A stretch of 64,000 nt of DNA from NCBI RefSeq assembly GCF_001940525.2, contig NZ_CP019437.1, positions 2,901,501 through 2,965,500 on the forward strand, in the 5' to 3' direction. Each line of letters begins with the position of its first letter. Position 1 is the stretch's first letter. The DNA comes from Thioclava nitratireducens. GTDB taxonomy: Bacteria > Pseudomonadota > Alphaproteobacteria > Rhodobacterales > Rhodobacteraceae. A program made the position numbers and the translations under genes. Below the pieces are notes generated by a model. That model did not search any database. It was not told the origin of the DNA and worked only from the letters and a program-made list of their open reading frames with translations. Positions 1 to 9,195 of the stretch are shown piece after piece.

Positions 1-75
1 CCCGACCTTCGCCAATTCCGGCCGCGCCGCGCTCGGATGCGCGCACCGCCGTTTTCGGTCAAGCGCCGGGCAAGC

Positions 76-1200
76 TCATTTCGGCATCAGCCGGTAGAGA
101 GCGCCCTCGCCCGCGTCCTCGATGATCCAGACCTCGCCATTGGGCCCCACGGCCACGTCGCGCACACGCATCTGCAGATTCCAGCGCGCGATCTGGTCCG
201 ATCCGTCGCCCGCCACCAGCGTCAGCCCCTGCCCGGCGAGCCCGCCGATCAGCATATCGCCTTGCCAGTCGGGAAAGTCGCGGCCCTGATAGACCGCAAG
301 CCCTGCCGGCGCTATCACCGGCGTCCACCAGAGCTTCGGCGCAGCGAATTCGGGCCGCGTGTCGTGATCCGGGATCGGCTGGCCGGAATAGTGTCGGCCG
401 TTCGAGACCGCGTTCCAACCGTAATTCCTGCCCTTCTCGATCAGGTTCAGCTCGTCGCCGCCACGCGGGCCCATCTCGTGCTCCCAGAGCTTGCCGTCCG
501 GCGTAAAAGCGAGGCCGTATTGGTTGCGGTGCCCCTCAGTCCACGTTTCGGCGCGCACACCGCCCGCCCCTTCATGGGGATTGCCGGGCGCGGGCTGACC
601 TTCGCGGGTCAGGCGCAGGATCTTGCCGCGCGGGTTGCCCGGGTCCTGCGCGGTGTCGGGCTGCATCCGGTCGCCGACCGTGAGATAAAGCATTCCGTCG
701 GGCCCGAAGGCGACGATCCCGCCCGGCTGACCACGCCCGCCCGGCGTCTGCTGCCAGATCGTCTTCAGCTGCGTGAGCTGGGTGCCATCCAGCACCCCAC
801 GCGCCAGATGCAGCGCGTTATCCGGCGCGACATAGGTGATATAGACCTCGCGCGTCTCAGCGAAATCGGGCGGCACCGCAACATCGAGCAGCCCGTTCTG
901 GCCGCTATATTGCACCTCCGGCATGCCGGCCACCGCCTGCGTCTCTCCGCCCGTGACATGCCACATCTTGCCCGCCTTGCCGGTCACCAGCACCGAGCCG
1001 TCGGGCAAGGGCGCGATCGCCCATGGGTTTTCCAGCAGCGCCACCGGCTTGAGGACGAAAGGAAGATCGCGGCTTATCGGCTTCTCGCCCACGTTCTGCG
1101 CGGCGGCAGGCGCGGCAAGGGGCGCAAGGCCGAGGCTCGAGAGGACGGGGATCGTCAGGGCGAGCGCCAGAGCGGCGGGCAGACTCGGAAACGGGTTCAT
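76..1200 (-). CDS. PQQ-dependent sugar dehydrogenase (soluble aldose dehydrogenase family), exported
   Basis: A 374-residue protein of the six-bladed beta-propeller glucose/sorbosone dehydrogenase family (GSDH, YliI/Asd type), which oxidises aldose sugars in the periplasm using PQQ. Residues 1 to about 34 form a hydrophobic signal peptide ending in an APAAAQN-like cleavage region. The mature part opens with ENPWAIAPLPDGSVLVT and contains the family blocks FGPDGMLYLTVGDR, GNPRGKILRLTREG and GHRNQYGLAFTPDGKLWEHE followed by GPRGGDELNLI, the segment that normally supplies calcium and PQQ contacts. Length is typical of the family. The start at 1200 is followed directly by the signal peptide. It is transcribed away from the J-domain gene, with a palindromic repeat between them. 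The exact sugar cannot be told from sequence. Confidence 0.85.
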   Translation of the reverse strand: MNPFPSLPAALALALTIPVLSSLGLAPLAAPAAAQNVGEKPISRDLPFVLKPVALLENPWAIAPLPDGSVLVTGKAGKMWHVTGGETQAVAGMPEVQYSGQNGLLDVAVPPDFAETREVYITYVAPDNALHLARGVLDGTQLTQLKTIWQQTPGGRGQPGGIVAFGPDGMLYLTVGDRMQPDTAQDPGNPRGKILRLTREGQPAPGNPHEGAGGVRAETWTEGHRNQYGLAFTPDGKLWEHEMGPRGGDELNLIEKGRNYGWNAVSNGRHYSGQPIPDHDTRPEFAAPKLWWTPVIAPAGLAVYQGRDFPDWQGDMLIGGLAGQGLTLVAGDGSDQIARWNLQMRVRDVAVGPNGEVWIIEDAGEGALYRLMPK

Positions 1201-1270
1201 GAAGCACCTCCTCCCCTAGAGATGGGGCGGGGGCACGGAATGGGAAGGGCGCGCGATGGCAACGGGTGCG

Positions 1271-1410
1271 AGGGGCGCAGCCCCTCTGCCTGCGGCATTC
1301 ACCCCGGGATATTTCGGCAAGCCCGAGGATTTGAGCGCGCCTCTTTGCTTCGGGTTTGCGAAAATATCCCGGGGGGACGCGCGCAGCGCGGGGGGCAGAG
1401 CCCCCCTGCC
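1271..1410. repeat. Intergenic GGGATATTT palindromic repeat, copy 1
   Basis: CCCCGGGATATTT at 1302-1314 is matched by its exact complement AAATATCCCGGGG at 1362-1374. An inner imperfect arm (GGCAAGCCCGAGG near 1316-1328 against CTTCGGGTTTGCG at 1348-1360) makes a long hairpin. It is flanked by small G/C palindromes (AGGGGCGCAGCCCCT near 1271 and GGGGGGCAGAGCCCCCC near 1391). It lies 3' of the J-domain gene and 5' of the sugar dehydrogenase gene. Related elements occur at 9091, 47327 and 61252. Confidence 0.75.
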
Positions 1411-1411
1411 G

Positions 1412-2032
1412 TCACTTGAAGTTGCGGCTGTCCTTCAGCTGGTCCCAGGCCCAGACGACTTCCTGAAGCATCTCTTCCTGCGAGCGGTCGCCGCCGTTCA
1501 TATCCGGGTGCAGCACCTTGATCAGCGCCTTGTAGCACTTGCGGATCTCGGCCTTGGACATCGAGTCCTTCGCCTCGAGAATGTCGAGCGCGCGGCGTTC
1601 GGTCGGCGGCAGCTTGCGCCCCATCGTCCGGCCCGGGTTCTTCGTGGCGTTGTCGCCGAGGATCTCATGCGGGTCCGAGATGCCGTGACGCGCCCAGCCC
1701 GCCTCTTCCTTGGCCTTGCTGAAGGGCTTCGTGGGCCGCTCCCAGACGGTCGCATTATCCAGGAAAGCCTGGAATTCCTCCTCGGACTGACCTTGGAAAT
1801 AATTCCAGTTCAGATTGTACTCGCGGACGTGGTCCTTGCAGAACCAGTAGTAGTCGTCGAGGATTTTCGGGCTTTTCGGCGCACGGTACTTGCCCGGCTC
1901 GTTGCAGCCTTCCTTGTCGCAGATCCGGGTCGAGGTCTCGAAAGCCCCCGACATGCCGCGTCTGCCACGCGAGCGGCGCTTCTTGTCCGCCGCGGCCGAA
2001 ATGTTGAAGCCGAAAGGATCGCTGTTGCTCAT
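1412..2032 (-). CDS. J-domain (DnaJ-type co-chaperone) protein
   Basis: A 206-residue protein with its J domain at the C-terminus (about residues 145-206). The HPD tripeptide that stimulates Hsp70 ATPase is at residues 175-177, after helix KAEIRKCYKALIKVL. Unlike DnaJ there is no G/F or zinc-finger cassette after it. The N-terminal half is basic and then carries Cys38, Cys43, Cys65 and His68, which could bind a metal, followed by aromatic motifs (YYWFCKDHVREYNLNWNYF). This layout is a recognisable alphaproteobacterial DnaJ-like family of unknown client. It probably recruits DnaK to a specific target; the target is unknown. Confidence 0.85.
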   Translation of the reverse strand: MSNSDPFGFNISAAADKKRRSRGRRGMSGAFETSTRICDKEGCNEPGKYRAPKSPKILDDYYWFCKDHVREYNLNWNYFQGQSEEEFQAFLDNATVWERPTKPFSKAKEEAGWARHGISDPHEILGDNATKNPGRTMGRKLPPTERRALDILEAKDSMSKAEIRKCYKALIKVLHPDMNGGDRSQEEMLQEVVWAWDQLKDSRNFK

Positions 2033-2291
2033 GCTTGCCTCTTGCCTGCTACCCGAATGCCACTTCGGGGCGGCATTTGGGCCTGCCTCCGAGTCGGGTC
2101 ACGCAGTCTACTGGAAATGACGGATGTTGAAAGGGGGTCGGGCGGAAATGGGGCCGCTAATTGCGCGGATCAAGGGCGAGTAAGGAGCGTCGCGACGGCA
2201 ACGCGACTGGCGCGCCGGTGCGGGCGCGCGGCACGTTTCGGGTGGATTGGTCCGGTTCCAAGCCGCCCTGCCTTCGCCCCGTCCGTAACGG

Positions 2292-2690
2292 TCAGTCCCC
2301 GTCGCCTGACGACCCGTCGCGGCTGGCGCGCAGTTTCGGCGCACGGCCCTCGGGCGCATCGGCGAGAAGCGCGCGGCGCTTGGCCTCGGGCGCGTCCTCG
2401 TCATTCGCCGCAGCCTCGGGATCGGGATGTGCACCGATCGCCTGCGCCGGATCGGCGGTGGTCGGGCGGCGGAATACCAGCAGGTTGTGATAGACCGTGG
2501 ACTTACCCGTCAGGCCGGTGCGCTCTTCCGCAGGCAGGGTCTCTGCGCGCAGGTATTCCCAGCCGCGCGCCGCCATCTCGTTCATCACACCGGAAAGCGC
2601 ATGGGCGAAACGGTCGGCGCCGGATTTCAGGCCGCGCTCCTTGTCGCCGCGCGCGGGCGCCGGGATGACCTTGTATTCGTAATGCTGCAT
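2292..2690 (-). CDS. DUF4177 domain-containing protein
   Basis: A 132-residue protein starting MQHYEYKVIPAP. The open frame runs further upstream, but the ATG at 2690 has GAGGTG just upstream and begins the conserved DUF4177 fold (short beta strand EYKVIP, a helix with ALSGVMNEMAARGWEYLRAE, then a strand YHNLLVFRR near residue 75). The remaining C-terminal ~55 residues are acidic, Ala-rich and probably disordered. Proteins of this family are small cytoplasmic alpha/beta proteins of unknown function. It diverges from cobS with about 175 bp between them. Confidence 0.75.
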   Translation of the reverse strand: MQHYEYKVIPAPARGDKERGLKSGADRFAHALSGVMNEMAARGWEYLRAETLPAEERTGLTGKSTVYHNLLVFRRPTTADPAQAIGAHPDPEAAANDEDAPEAKRRALLADAPEGRAPKLRASRDGSSGDGD

Positions 2691-2865
2691 GATGCACCTC
2701 AAGCTTTCGCGTCTTTCTAGCGGATGCCGGGTCCGGGTCAACTCACTCCAAGCCACACTGGCGGGAACGGGCCGATAAAAGCCCCGCGCATCGCGCACCA
2801 TCGCCCCCTTGCACGCCTGCGCGCGATGGTTCACAAATCGACCCAACCACGAAAGGACGTCCGCG

Positions 2866-3837
2866 ATGCTCGACCAGACCGCCAAGCCCACCGAAGAAAT
2901 CGACCTGCGCGAGGTGTTCGGCCTCGATTCCGACATGAAGGTCAAAGGGTTTGCAGAGCGCACCGACCGCGTGCCGGAGATCGACTCCACCTACAAATTC
3001 GACCCCGACACCACGATGGCGATCCTCGCAGGCTTTGCCTATAATCGCCGCGTGATGATCCAGGGTTATCACGGCACCGGGAAATCGACCCATATCGAAC
3101 AGGTCGCCGCCCGCCTGAACTGGCCCTGTGTGCGCGTCAACCTCGACAGCCACGTCAGCCGGATCGACCTGATCGGCAAGGATGCGATCAAGCTGGTCGA
3201 TGGCAAGCAGGTGACGGTGTTCCACGAGGGCATCCTGCCCTGGGCGCTGCGCAACCCGACCGCGATCGTCTTCGATGAATATGATGCGGGCCGCGCCGAC
3301 GTGATGTTCGTGATCCAGCGGGTGCTGGAAGCCGACGGCAAGCTGACGCTGCTCGACCAGAACGAAGTGATCACGCCGAACCCCTATTTCCGTTTGTTCG
3401 CGACCTCGAACACGGTGGGTCTGGGCGACACGACGGGCCTCTACCACGGCACCCAGCAGATCAACCAGGGCCAGATGGACCGCTGGTCGCTGGTCTCGAC
3501 GCTGAACTATCTCAGCCACGACGCCGAAGTCGCGATCGTTCTGTCGAAGAACCCACAATACAACACGGCCGAGGGCCGCAAGGTGATCAGCCAGATGGTG
3601 ACCGTGGCCGACCTGACGCGGACCGCCTTCATGAATGGCGATCTCTCGACGGTGATGTCGCCGCGCACGGTGATCGCCTGGGCCCAGAACGCGCGCATCT
3701 TCGACAATATCGGCTACGCGTTCCGCCTGAGCTTCCTCAACAAGTGCGACGAGCTGGAGCGTCAGACCGTGGCCGAGTTCTACCAGCGCCTCTTCGACGA
3801 GGAGCTGCCGGAATCGGCGGCGGCCATCGCCTCGTGA
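2866..3837 (+). CDS. cobS: Cobaltochelatase subunit CobS (AAA+ ATPase)
   Basis: CobS is the ATPase ring subunit of the aerobic CobN-CobS-CobT cobalt chelatase, which inserts cobalt into hydrogenobyrinic acid a,c-diamide in cobalamin synthesis. The 323-residue protein has Walker [10 protein letters not shown] at residues 67-75 and Walker B-like [15 protein letters not shown] further sensor region reads [19 protein letters not shown]. Length matches the family. The ATG at 2866 is preferred over an upstream ATG at 2809 because GAAAGGA lies at 2851-2857 and the protein then begins [19 protein letters not shown], as in homologues. Its stop overlaps the next gene (TGATG), and cobT follows about 960 bp later. 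CobN is not in this window. Confidence 0.95.
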   Translation: MLDQTAKPTEEIDLREVFGLDSDMKVKGFAERTDRVPEIDSTYKFDPDTTMAILAGFAYNRRVMIQGYHGTGKSTHIEQVAARLNWPCVRVNLDSHVSRIDLIGKDAIKLVDGKQVTVFHEGILPWALRNPTAIVFDEYDAGRADVMFVIQRVLEADGKLTLLDQNEVITPNPYFRLFATSNTVGLGDTTGLYHGTQQINQGQMDRWSLVSTLNYLSHDAEVAIVLSKNPQYNTAEGRKVISQMVTVADLTRTAFMNGDLSTVMSPRTVIAWAQNARIFDNIGYAFRLSFLNKCDELERQTVAEFYQRLFDEELPESAAAIAS

Positions 3838-4421
3838 TGCCGCGCCTCGCGATCCGGGGCGTGCTTCTCGCGGCGCTGCTGCCCTTCGCGGCGGCAGCCC
3901 AGGAGGCGCCCAAGGATGGCGAGATTTTCGCGGCGCTGACCGGCGATTGGAACGGCGACGGCACGCAGGATGCGGCGATGCTGGTGCAGAACGGTGCGGA
4001 TGCAGCCGATCTGGTGGTCTATCTCGGCGATCCGACCTTCGGACTGAAGCGCGAGATGACGGTCGAGCGGGTTGTCTTCTCCGGTCAGGCAGGCGGCCAG
4101 ACGCCATCTCTCGAGCCGCTTCCCAACGGCGCGTTCAGGCTGCATTCCGAGCAGATCGGCATCGGGCGCAACCCGTGGGAGAGCACCTATTCCATCGCGT
4201 GGCGCAATGGTGGTTTTGTCGTCTCGGGCTACAGCTACAGCTTCTACGACCGTATCGATAACGAGAATACCGGCACCTGCGACGTCAACCTGCTCAATGG
4301 GGATTACGTCATGACACGGCGCGGGCAGGAGGCGAAAGGCTCGCAGGATCGTCGCGCCTTCCCGCTGAGTACGCTGCGCGCGGACTGGATGCCGATGATC
4401 TGCTCGGGGCTTTTCCAGTAA
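3837..4421 (+). CDS. Secreted/periplasmic protein of unknown function with a DxNxDGxxD loop, between cobS and cobT
   Basis: A 194-residue protein with a clear signal peptide (LAIRGVLLAALLPFAAAAQEA, cleavage about residue 21). Just after it, DWNGDGTQDAAMLV resembles the calcium-binding loop of FG-GAP/VCBS repeats, but only one such loop is visible. The rest is predicted beta-rich (DAADLVVYLGD, WESTYSIAWRNGGFVVSGYSYSFYDR). One Cys pair, CDVN and MICSG, could form a disulfide. The start overlaps the cobS stop by one base, so it is translationally coupled to cobS. I do not recognise a function. The position suggests co-expression with cobalamin genes, but an exported protein cannot be part of the cytoplasmic chelatase. 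Confidence 0.75.
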   Translation: MPRLAIRGVLLAALLPFAAAAQEAPKDGEIFAALTGDWNGDGTQDAAMLVQNGADAADLVVYLGDPTFGLKREMTVERVVFSGQAGGQTPSLEPLPNGAFRLHSEQIGIGRNPWESTYSIAWRNGGFVVSGYSYSFYDRIDNENTGTCDVNLLNGDYVMTRRGQEAKGSQDRRAFPLSTLRADWMPMICSGLFQ

Positions 4422-4457
4422 CCGCTCGCGCTGCGACCTCTTCGCGAGGAGCGGCGC

Positions 4458-4485
4458 AAAAAAAGCCCGGCACAAAGGCCGGGCT
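4458..4485 (-). terminator. Rho-independent terminator for the FMN reductase gene
   Basis: Perfect stem AGCCCGGC (4464-4471) / GCCGGGCT (4478-4485) with a 6-nt loop. On the minus strand it is followed by seven Ts (A-run at 4458-4464). It lies 45 bp beyond the end of the minus-strand reductase gene and also separates it from the convergent gene ending at 4421. Confidence 0.85.
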
Positions 4486-4529
4486 GGTACTCGTTACTCA
4501 ACTAACTACGAAAAACAGGCGGGGTCGGA

Positions 4530-5129
4530 TCAGGCGGCCTGACGGTTTTCTGCTTCGATCTTGGCAAGTTTCGCCGCCTGACCCCAGAAGGCCATGTCGT
4601 CGAGCAGCGTTTTCGCCGGACCGTCGAGATGGTCGCCCAGTTCCGCGATCGGCGTGCCCTGCGAGGCCTTCACGAAATCAGCACCGCCAATGCTGACCGC
4701 ACCCGCGACGGGCACCATGCCGAAATTGATCGCGACGAGGCGCAGATGCTCGACCGCGCGGGCCGCGCCCACGCCGCCATAGCCGACGGTGCCCAGCGGC
4801 TTGCGGCGCCAGCCCTCGAACGCGTAGTCGAAAGCGTTCTTGATCGTCGCGGGAATTGAGTGGTTGTACTCCGCCGTCACCACGATGAACCCGTCGAATT
4901 CCTTGAGCTTTTCGCCCCAAGCGCGCGCGTTCTCGCTGGTCACGGTTTTCGCGGCGGGCGGGCCTGCCTCGTCGAAGAAGGGCAGCGCGGCTTCGCGCAG
5001 ATCCAGAACCTCGTAGCGCATGTCGTCGCGCGCCCCGATCTTGGTCTCGAACCATTCGAGCGCGCGGTCGGCGAAGCGACCTTCGCGGGTCGTGCCGACG
5101 ATCAGGCCGATATTCAGGGTCTCGCTCAT
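4530..5129 (-). CDS. NADPH-dependent FMN reductase family oxidoreductase
   Basis: A 199-residue flavodoxin-like protein of the NADPH_FMN_red family. The N-terminal strand and phosphate loop read LNIGLIVGTTREGRFAD, and the FMN-contacting motif FIVVTAEYNHSIPATIKNAFDYA is at about residues 80-105. It is likely a cytoplasmic FMN-binding NAD(P)H:quinone or azo/chromate-type reductase; the acceptor cannot be assigned. The ATG at 5129 is chosen over 5156 because AAAGGAG precedes it and homologues start just before the first strand. It sits alone between the cobS and cobT units, transcribed in the opposite direction, with its own terminator at 4458-4485. Confidence 0.85.
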   Translation of the reverse strand: MSETLNIGLIVGTTREGRFADRALEWFETKIGARDDMRYEVLDLREAALPFFDEAGPPAAKTVTSENARAWGEKLKEFDGFIVVTAEYNHSIPATIKNAFDYAFEGWRRKPLGTVGYGGVGAARAVEHLRLVAINFGMVPVAGAVSIGGADFVKASQGTPIAELGDHLDGPAKTLLDDMAFWGQAAKLAKIEAENRQAA

Positions 5130-5385
5130 GTCGAACTCCTTTCCGGTATGTCGCACGGGAAGGCCCTCGGGGGAGGAAGGGCCACGGGGGGAGACGTGCT
5201 GTCCGTGTTGCGAGTTAACCTAAGACGTAATCGCCCGCTTCCAACCGGGAGTTATGTGCGGATGCGAACGAGTGTCGCGCGTCAAATGCGGGAACCGCGC
5301 CGGCGGCGCTGCCCGTCTGCGCCGCATCACCCGCTTACGCGATCGGCTCTTGCGGGTCGGCGCGCGCGGTGCTTTATCTGAGGCC

Positions 5386-7263
5386 ATGAGCAAGCCTTCC
5401 GACAACCCCGCGGATCCCTTCAAAAAGGCGCTGGCCGAAGCCACCAAGACGATGGCCGACGCGCCCGACATGACGGTGAGCTACACGGTCGATCCTTCAG
5501 GAATGACCGCCGATACGATGCGCCTGCCGCAGGTTTCGCGCCGGATGAGCCGCGACGAGGTTCTGCTGGCGCGCGGCACGGCCGATGCGATGGCGATGCG
5601 CCGCCGTCACCACGACGCCAAGATCGACAGCCGTTACGCCCCGTCGGGCGAGTTGGCGAGCGCGATCTACGAGGCAATGGAGACCGCGCGCTGTGAAGCG
5701 TTGGGCGCGCGCGACATGCCGGGCACCCTGTCGAATATCGACGCCAAGATCGCCCATGAGGCAGAGCGCAAGGGCTACGCCCAGATTCGCGCTCCCGAGG
5801 AAGCGCCGCTCTCGGTCGCCGCGGGGTATTTCGTGCGCGAACTGGCAACCGGCCGGAAATTGCCGCCCGGCGCGGATAACGTGCTCGATCTGTGGCGCCC
5901 CTTCATCGAGCAATCGGCGGGCGACGATCTGGAAAACGTCAAACACGTCCTTGCCGATCAGGCCGCCTTTGCGCGCCTCACCCGCAAGGTGATCGCCGAT
6001 CTCGGTTATGCCGATCAGTTGGGCGACGATCCCGACGAGGAGATGGGCGACGACGCCGAGGACGAGCAGGAAGAGAACGCCGACGAGGAACAGGGCGAAG
6101 AGCAGGCCCGCGACGAGCAGGAAGACGACGACGCCGAGGCCTCGCCCGAATCCAGCCAGGAAGCGCAGGACGACCAGACCCAGACCTCCGTCAGCTCCGA
6201 CGATCTCGCCGATCAGGAAATGAGCGACGAGATGGATATGCCGCAGGCCGATGCGCCGCTGGAGCCGCCGCCGCCCCCGCCGCATTCGCAGGCCGACCCG
6301 AATTACGTGGTCTACACGACCGAATTCGACGAGGAGATCGCCGCCGAGGACTTGGCCGAACCGGCCGAGCTGGAGCGTCTGCGCCTTTATCTCGATCAGC
6401 AGCTGGACCCGCTGAAAGGAGCTGTCTCGCGGCTCGCCAACAAGCTGCAGCGCCGCCTGCAGGCGCAGCAGAACCGTGCGTGGGAATTCGACCGCGAGGA
6501 AGGGATGCTCGATGCGGGCCGCCTGGCCCGTGTCGTCGCGAACCCGACCACGCCGCTCAGCTTCAAGGTCGAGAAGGACACCGAGTTCCGCGACACGGTG
6601 GTGACGCTACTGCTGGATAATTCCGGCTCGATGCGCGGTCGCCCGATCTCGATCGCGGCGATCTGCGCCGACGTGCTCGCTCGCACGCTGGAGCGCTGCG
6701 ACGTGAAGGTCGAGATCCTCGGCTTCACCACCCGCGCCTGGAAAGGCGGGCAATCGCGCGAGAAATGGCTTGCAGATGGCCGCCCGCAAAGCCCCGGACG
6801 CCTCAACGACCTGCGCCACATCATCTACAAGCGGGCCGACGCGCCGATGCGCCGGACGCGGGCCAATCTGGGCCTGATGATGAAGGAAGGTCTGCTGAAG
6901 GAGAACATCGACGGCGAGGCGCTGGAATGGGCGCATCGCCGGATGCTCGCCCGGACCGAGCAGCGCAAGATCCTGATGGTGATCTCGGACGGTGCACCGG
7001 TGGACGACTCGACGCTGTCGGTGAACCCCGCGATCTATCTGGAGAAACACCTGCGCGACGTGATCGCCATGGTAGAGCGCCGCCGCGCGGTGGAGCTGAT
7101 CGCCATCGGCATCGGCCATGACGTGACGCGCTATTACCAGCACGCGGTGACGATCACCGATGTGGAGCAACTGGCGGGCGCCATGACCGAACAGCTCGCC
7201 TCCCTCTTCGACAGCGATCCGCGGGCCCGCGCCCGCTTCCTCGGGATCAAGAAGGCTATCTGA
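5386..7263 (+). CDS. cobT: Cobaltochelatase subunit CobT
   Basis: CobT forms the CobST ATPase-driven chelatase complex with CobN in the aerobic B12 pathway. The 625-residue protein has an N-terminal helical region and a long acidic, low-complexity linker at about residues 212-310 (runs of E and D, then PLEPPPPPP). The C-terminal von Willebrand factor A domain has the MIDAS motif in [12 protein letters not shown] at about residue 408, plus [10 protein letters not shown]. The frame is open upstream, but [12 protein letters not shown] at 5386 is the start seen in homologues. The stop overlaps the start of the following peptidase gene (TGATG). About 250 bp without a gene precede it; I see no cobalamin riboswitch there. 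Confidence 0.95.
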   Translation: MSKPSDNPADPFKKALAEATKTMADAPDMTVSYTVDPSGMTADTMRLPQVSRRMSRDEVLLARGTADAMAMRRRHHDAKIDSRYAPSGELASAIYEAMETARCEALGARDMPGTLSNIDAKIAHEAERKGYAQIRAPEEAPLSVAAGYFVRELATGRKLPPGADNVLDLWRPFIEQSAGDDLENVKHVLADQAAFARLTRKVIADLGYADQLGDDPDEEMGDDAEDEQEENADEEQGEEQARDEQEDDDAEASPESSQEAQDDQTQTSVSSDDLADQEMSDEMDMPQADAPLEPPPPPPHSQADPNYVVYTTEFDEEIAAEDLAEPAELERLRLYLDQQLDPLKGAVSRLANKLQRRLQAQQNRAWEFDREEGMLDAGRLARVVANPTTPLSFKVEKDTEFRDTVVTLLLDNSGSMRGRPISIAAICADVLARTLERCDVKVEILGFTTRAWKGGQSREKWLADGRPQSPGRLNDLRHIIYKRADAPMRRTRANLGLMMKEGLLKENIDGEALEWAHRRMLARTEQRKILMVISDGAPVDDSTLSVNPAIYLEKHLRDVIAMVERRRAVELIAIGIGHDVTRYYQHAVTITDVEQLAGAMTEQLASLFDSDPRARARFLGIKKAI

Positions 7264-9062
7264 TGTTTCAGGATTTCTCGGTGCAATCGCGCCCCGAACT
7301 GGGCCCGCCCCGGCTGGCGGCGCTGCGCGAAGCCATGTCAGCCGCCGGGCTCGACGGCTTCATCATTCCTCGGGCCGACGCACATCAGGGCGAATATGTC
7401 GCGCCTTGCGATGCGCGTCTGGCTTGGCTGACCGGCTTCACCGGCTCGGCGGGCTTCTGCATCGCGCTGCCCGAGATCGCAGGCGTCTTCGTCGATGGCC
7501 GCTACCGGGTGCAGGTACGCGCCGAGGTCTCGCTCGACCACTTCACGCCGGTGAGCTGGCCCGAGGTGAAACCAGCCGACTGGTTGACGGAAAACGCCCA
7601 TGCAGGCGCCAAGATCGGCTTCGACCCGTGGCTGCACACCAAATCCGAGATCGCGAAGATCCGCGAGGGGCTTGAAGGCACCGGCATCGCGCTGATCGAA
7701 AGCGAGAACCTCGTGGACCGCGTCTGGGACGACCGCCCTGCCCCGCCCGCCGAGCCCGCCCGCATCCATCCGGCGGAATTCGCAGGCGAGACTGCGGCGG
7801 AGAAACGCACGCGTCTGGCCGAAGACCTGCGCGAAGAGGATATCGCGGCCGCCGTGCTCACCCTGCCGGATTCGATCTGCTGGCTGCTGAACATTCGCGG
7901 CGCGGATATCCCCCGCAACCCGGTGGTTCAGTCCTTCGCGGTGCTCTTCGACGACGGCACGGTGAAGCTCTTCGCCGATGACGCGAAATTCGACGCCGAT
8001 CTGCGCGCCCATCTGGGCGACGGGGTCTCGATCCTGCCGCCCGACAGCCTGACCGCCGCGCTGGAAGCGATCGAAGGCCCGGTGCTGGTCGACCCCGACA
8101 GCGCGCCGCTCGCCGTCTCTCTGCTGCTGGCCGATCACGACACCAAGATCGTTGAGACGCGCGATCCCTGCATTCTGCCGAAAGCGCGCAAGAACGCAGC
8201 CGAAATCGCGGGCATGGAAGCCGCCCATCTGCGCGACGCCACCGCGATGGTCGAATTCCTCAGCTGGCTCGACGCGGAGGCCCCGAAAGGCCAGCTGACC
8301 GAGATCGACGTGGTCACCGCCCTCGAGGGCTTCCGCCGCGATACCAATGCGCTGCTCGACATCTCCTTCGAGACGATCTGCGGCGCGGGCGGCAATGGCG
8401 CGATCGTCCATTACCGCGTGAACGAGGACACCAACCGCCCCGCGAAACCGGGTGAGTTGCTGCTGGTGGATTCGGGCGGGCAATATGTCGACGGCACCAC
8501 CGACATCACCCGCACCGTCGCCGTGGGCGATGTACCGGAAGACGCCAAACGTCCCTTCACCCGGGTGTTGCAGGGCATGATCGCACTGTCGCGTACGCGC
8601 TTCCCGCGCAACGTGGCGGGGGCCCATCTCGATGCGCTCGCCCGTGCGCCCCTGTGGGCCGAGGGCTGGGATTACGATCACGGCACAGGCCACGGCGTCG
8701 GCGCTGCGCTTTGCGTGCACGAAGGCCCCGCGCGAATCTCGCGCGTCTCGACCCTGCCGCTCGAACCCGGAATGATCCTGTCGAACGAACCGGGCTATTA
8801 CCGCGAAGGCGCATTCGGCATCCGGATCGAGAACCTGATCCTCACCGAAGAGGCCGAGGCCAAGGGCGACAACCGCGACCAGCTCTCTTTCTCGACGCTG
8901 ACCTGGGTGCCGATCGACCGCCGGCTGATCGACATCGATCTGCTCGGCCCCGAGGAGCGCGACTGGCTCAACGCCTATCACGCCGAGGTTCTGGAGCGTA
9001 TTGGGCCCAAGGTCAGCGAGGGCGCCAAGGCGTGGCTGCAAACCGCCTGCGCGCCGATCTGA
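7263..9062 (+). CDS. M24 family aminopeptidase P (Xaa-Pro aminopeptidase), long form
   Basis: A 599-residue member of the eukaryote-like long aminopeptidase P group, with two N-terminal creatinase-like domains and a C-terminal pita-bread M24 domain. Dinuclear-metal ligands are visible: Asp in LLLVDSGGQY, Asp in DGTTDITRT, His in DHGTGHGVGAAL, Glu in LSNEPGYYREG and Glu in FGIRIENLIL. It cleaves the N-terminal residue before proline. The gene begins on the last base of the cobT stop and is therefore translationally coupled, but it has no evident role in cobalamin synthesis. The palindromic repeat at 9091 separates it from convergent ackA. Confidence 0.93.
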   Translation: MFQDFSVQSRPELGPPRLAALREAMSAAGLDGFIIPRADAHQGEYVAPCDARLAWLTGFTGSAGFCIALPEIAGVFVDGRYRVQVRAEVSLDHFTPVSWPEVKPADWLTENAHAGAKIGFDPWLHTKSEIAKIREGLEGTGIALIESENLVDRVWDDRPAPPAEPARIHPAEFAGETAAEKRTRLAEDLREEDIAAAVLTLPDSICWLLNIRGADIPRNPVVQSFAVLFDDGTVKLFADDAKFDADLRAHLGDGVSILPPDSLTAALEAIEGPVLVDPDSAPLAVSLLLADHDTKIVETRDPCILPKARKNAAEIAGMEAAHLRDATAMVEFLSWLDAEAPKGQLTEIDVVTALEGFRRDTNALLDISFETICGAGGNGAIVHYRVNEDTNRPAKPGELLLVDSGGQYVDGTTDITRTVAVGDVPEDAKRPFTRVLQGMIALSRTRFPRNVAGAHLDALARAPLWAEGWDYDHGTGHGVGAALCVHEGPARISRVSTLPLEPGMILSNEPGYYREGAFGIRIENLILTEEAEAKGDNRDQLSFSTLTWVPIDRRLIDIDLLGPEERDWLNAYHAEVLERIGPKVSEGAKAWLQTACAPI

Positions 9063-9090
9063 GGCTGCGCGCACAGTATGCCGGGGATGC

Positions 9091-9166
9091 CTCCGGCGGG
9101 GATATTTTTACCAAGCCGAAAAGCTGGGTCCCCTCTTTCGTATTGGTCTAAATATCCCCCGCGGAG
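9091..9166. repeat. Intergenic GGGATATTT palindromic repeat, copy 2
   Basis: CTCCGGCGGGGATATTT (9091-9107) faces AAATATCCCCCGCGGAG (9150-9166), differing only by a C/G swap. An inner arm pairs CCAAGCCGAAAAG with CTTTCGTATTGG. It lies between the convergent ends of the aminopeptidase gene and ackA and so may act as a two-way transcription stop or mRNA-end hairpin. Confidence 0.75.
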
Positions 9167-9195
9167 CGTCCCGCAGGGGCCGCATGCGCCGTCGT

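Noticed and set aside
1..75. Possible partial gene at the left edge.
   Set aside because: Too short, and no frame shows recognisable content; the PQQ dehydrogenase stop is at 76-78.
2691..2865. Search for a cobalamin riboswitch before cobS, and similarly before cobT and nrdJ.
   Set aside because: No B12-box-like sequence or large multi-stem structure seen; the leaders are short.
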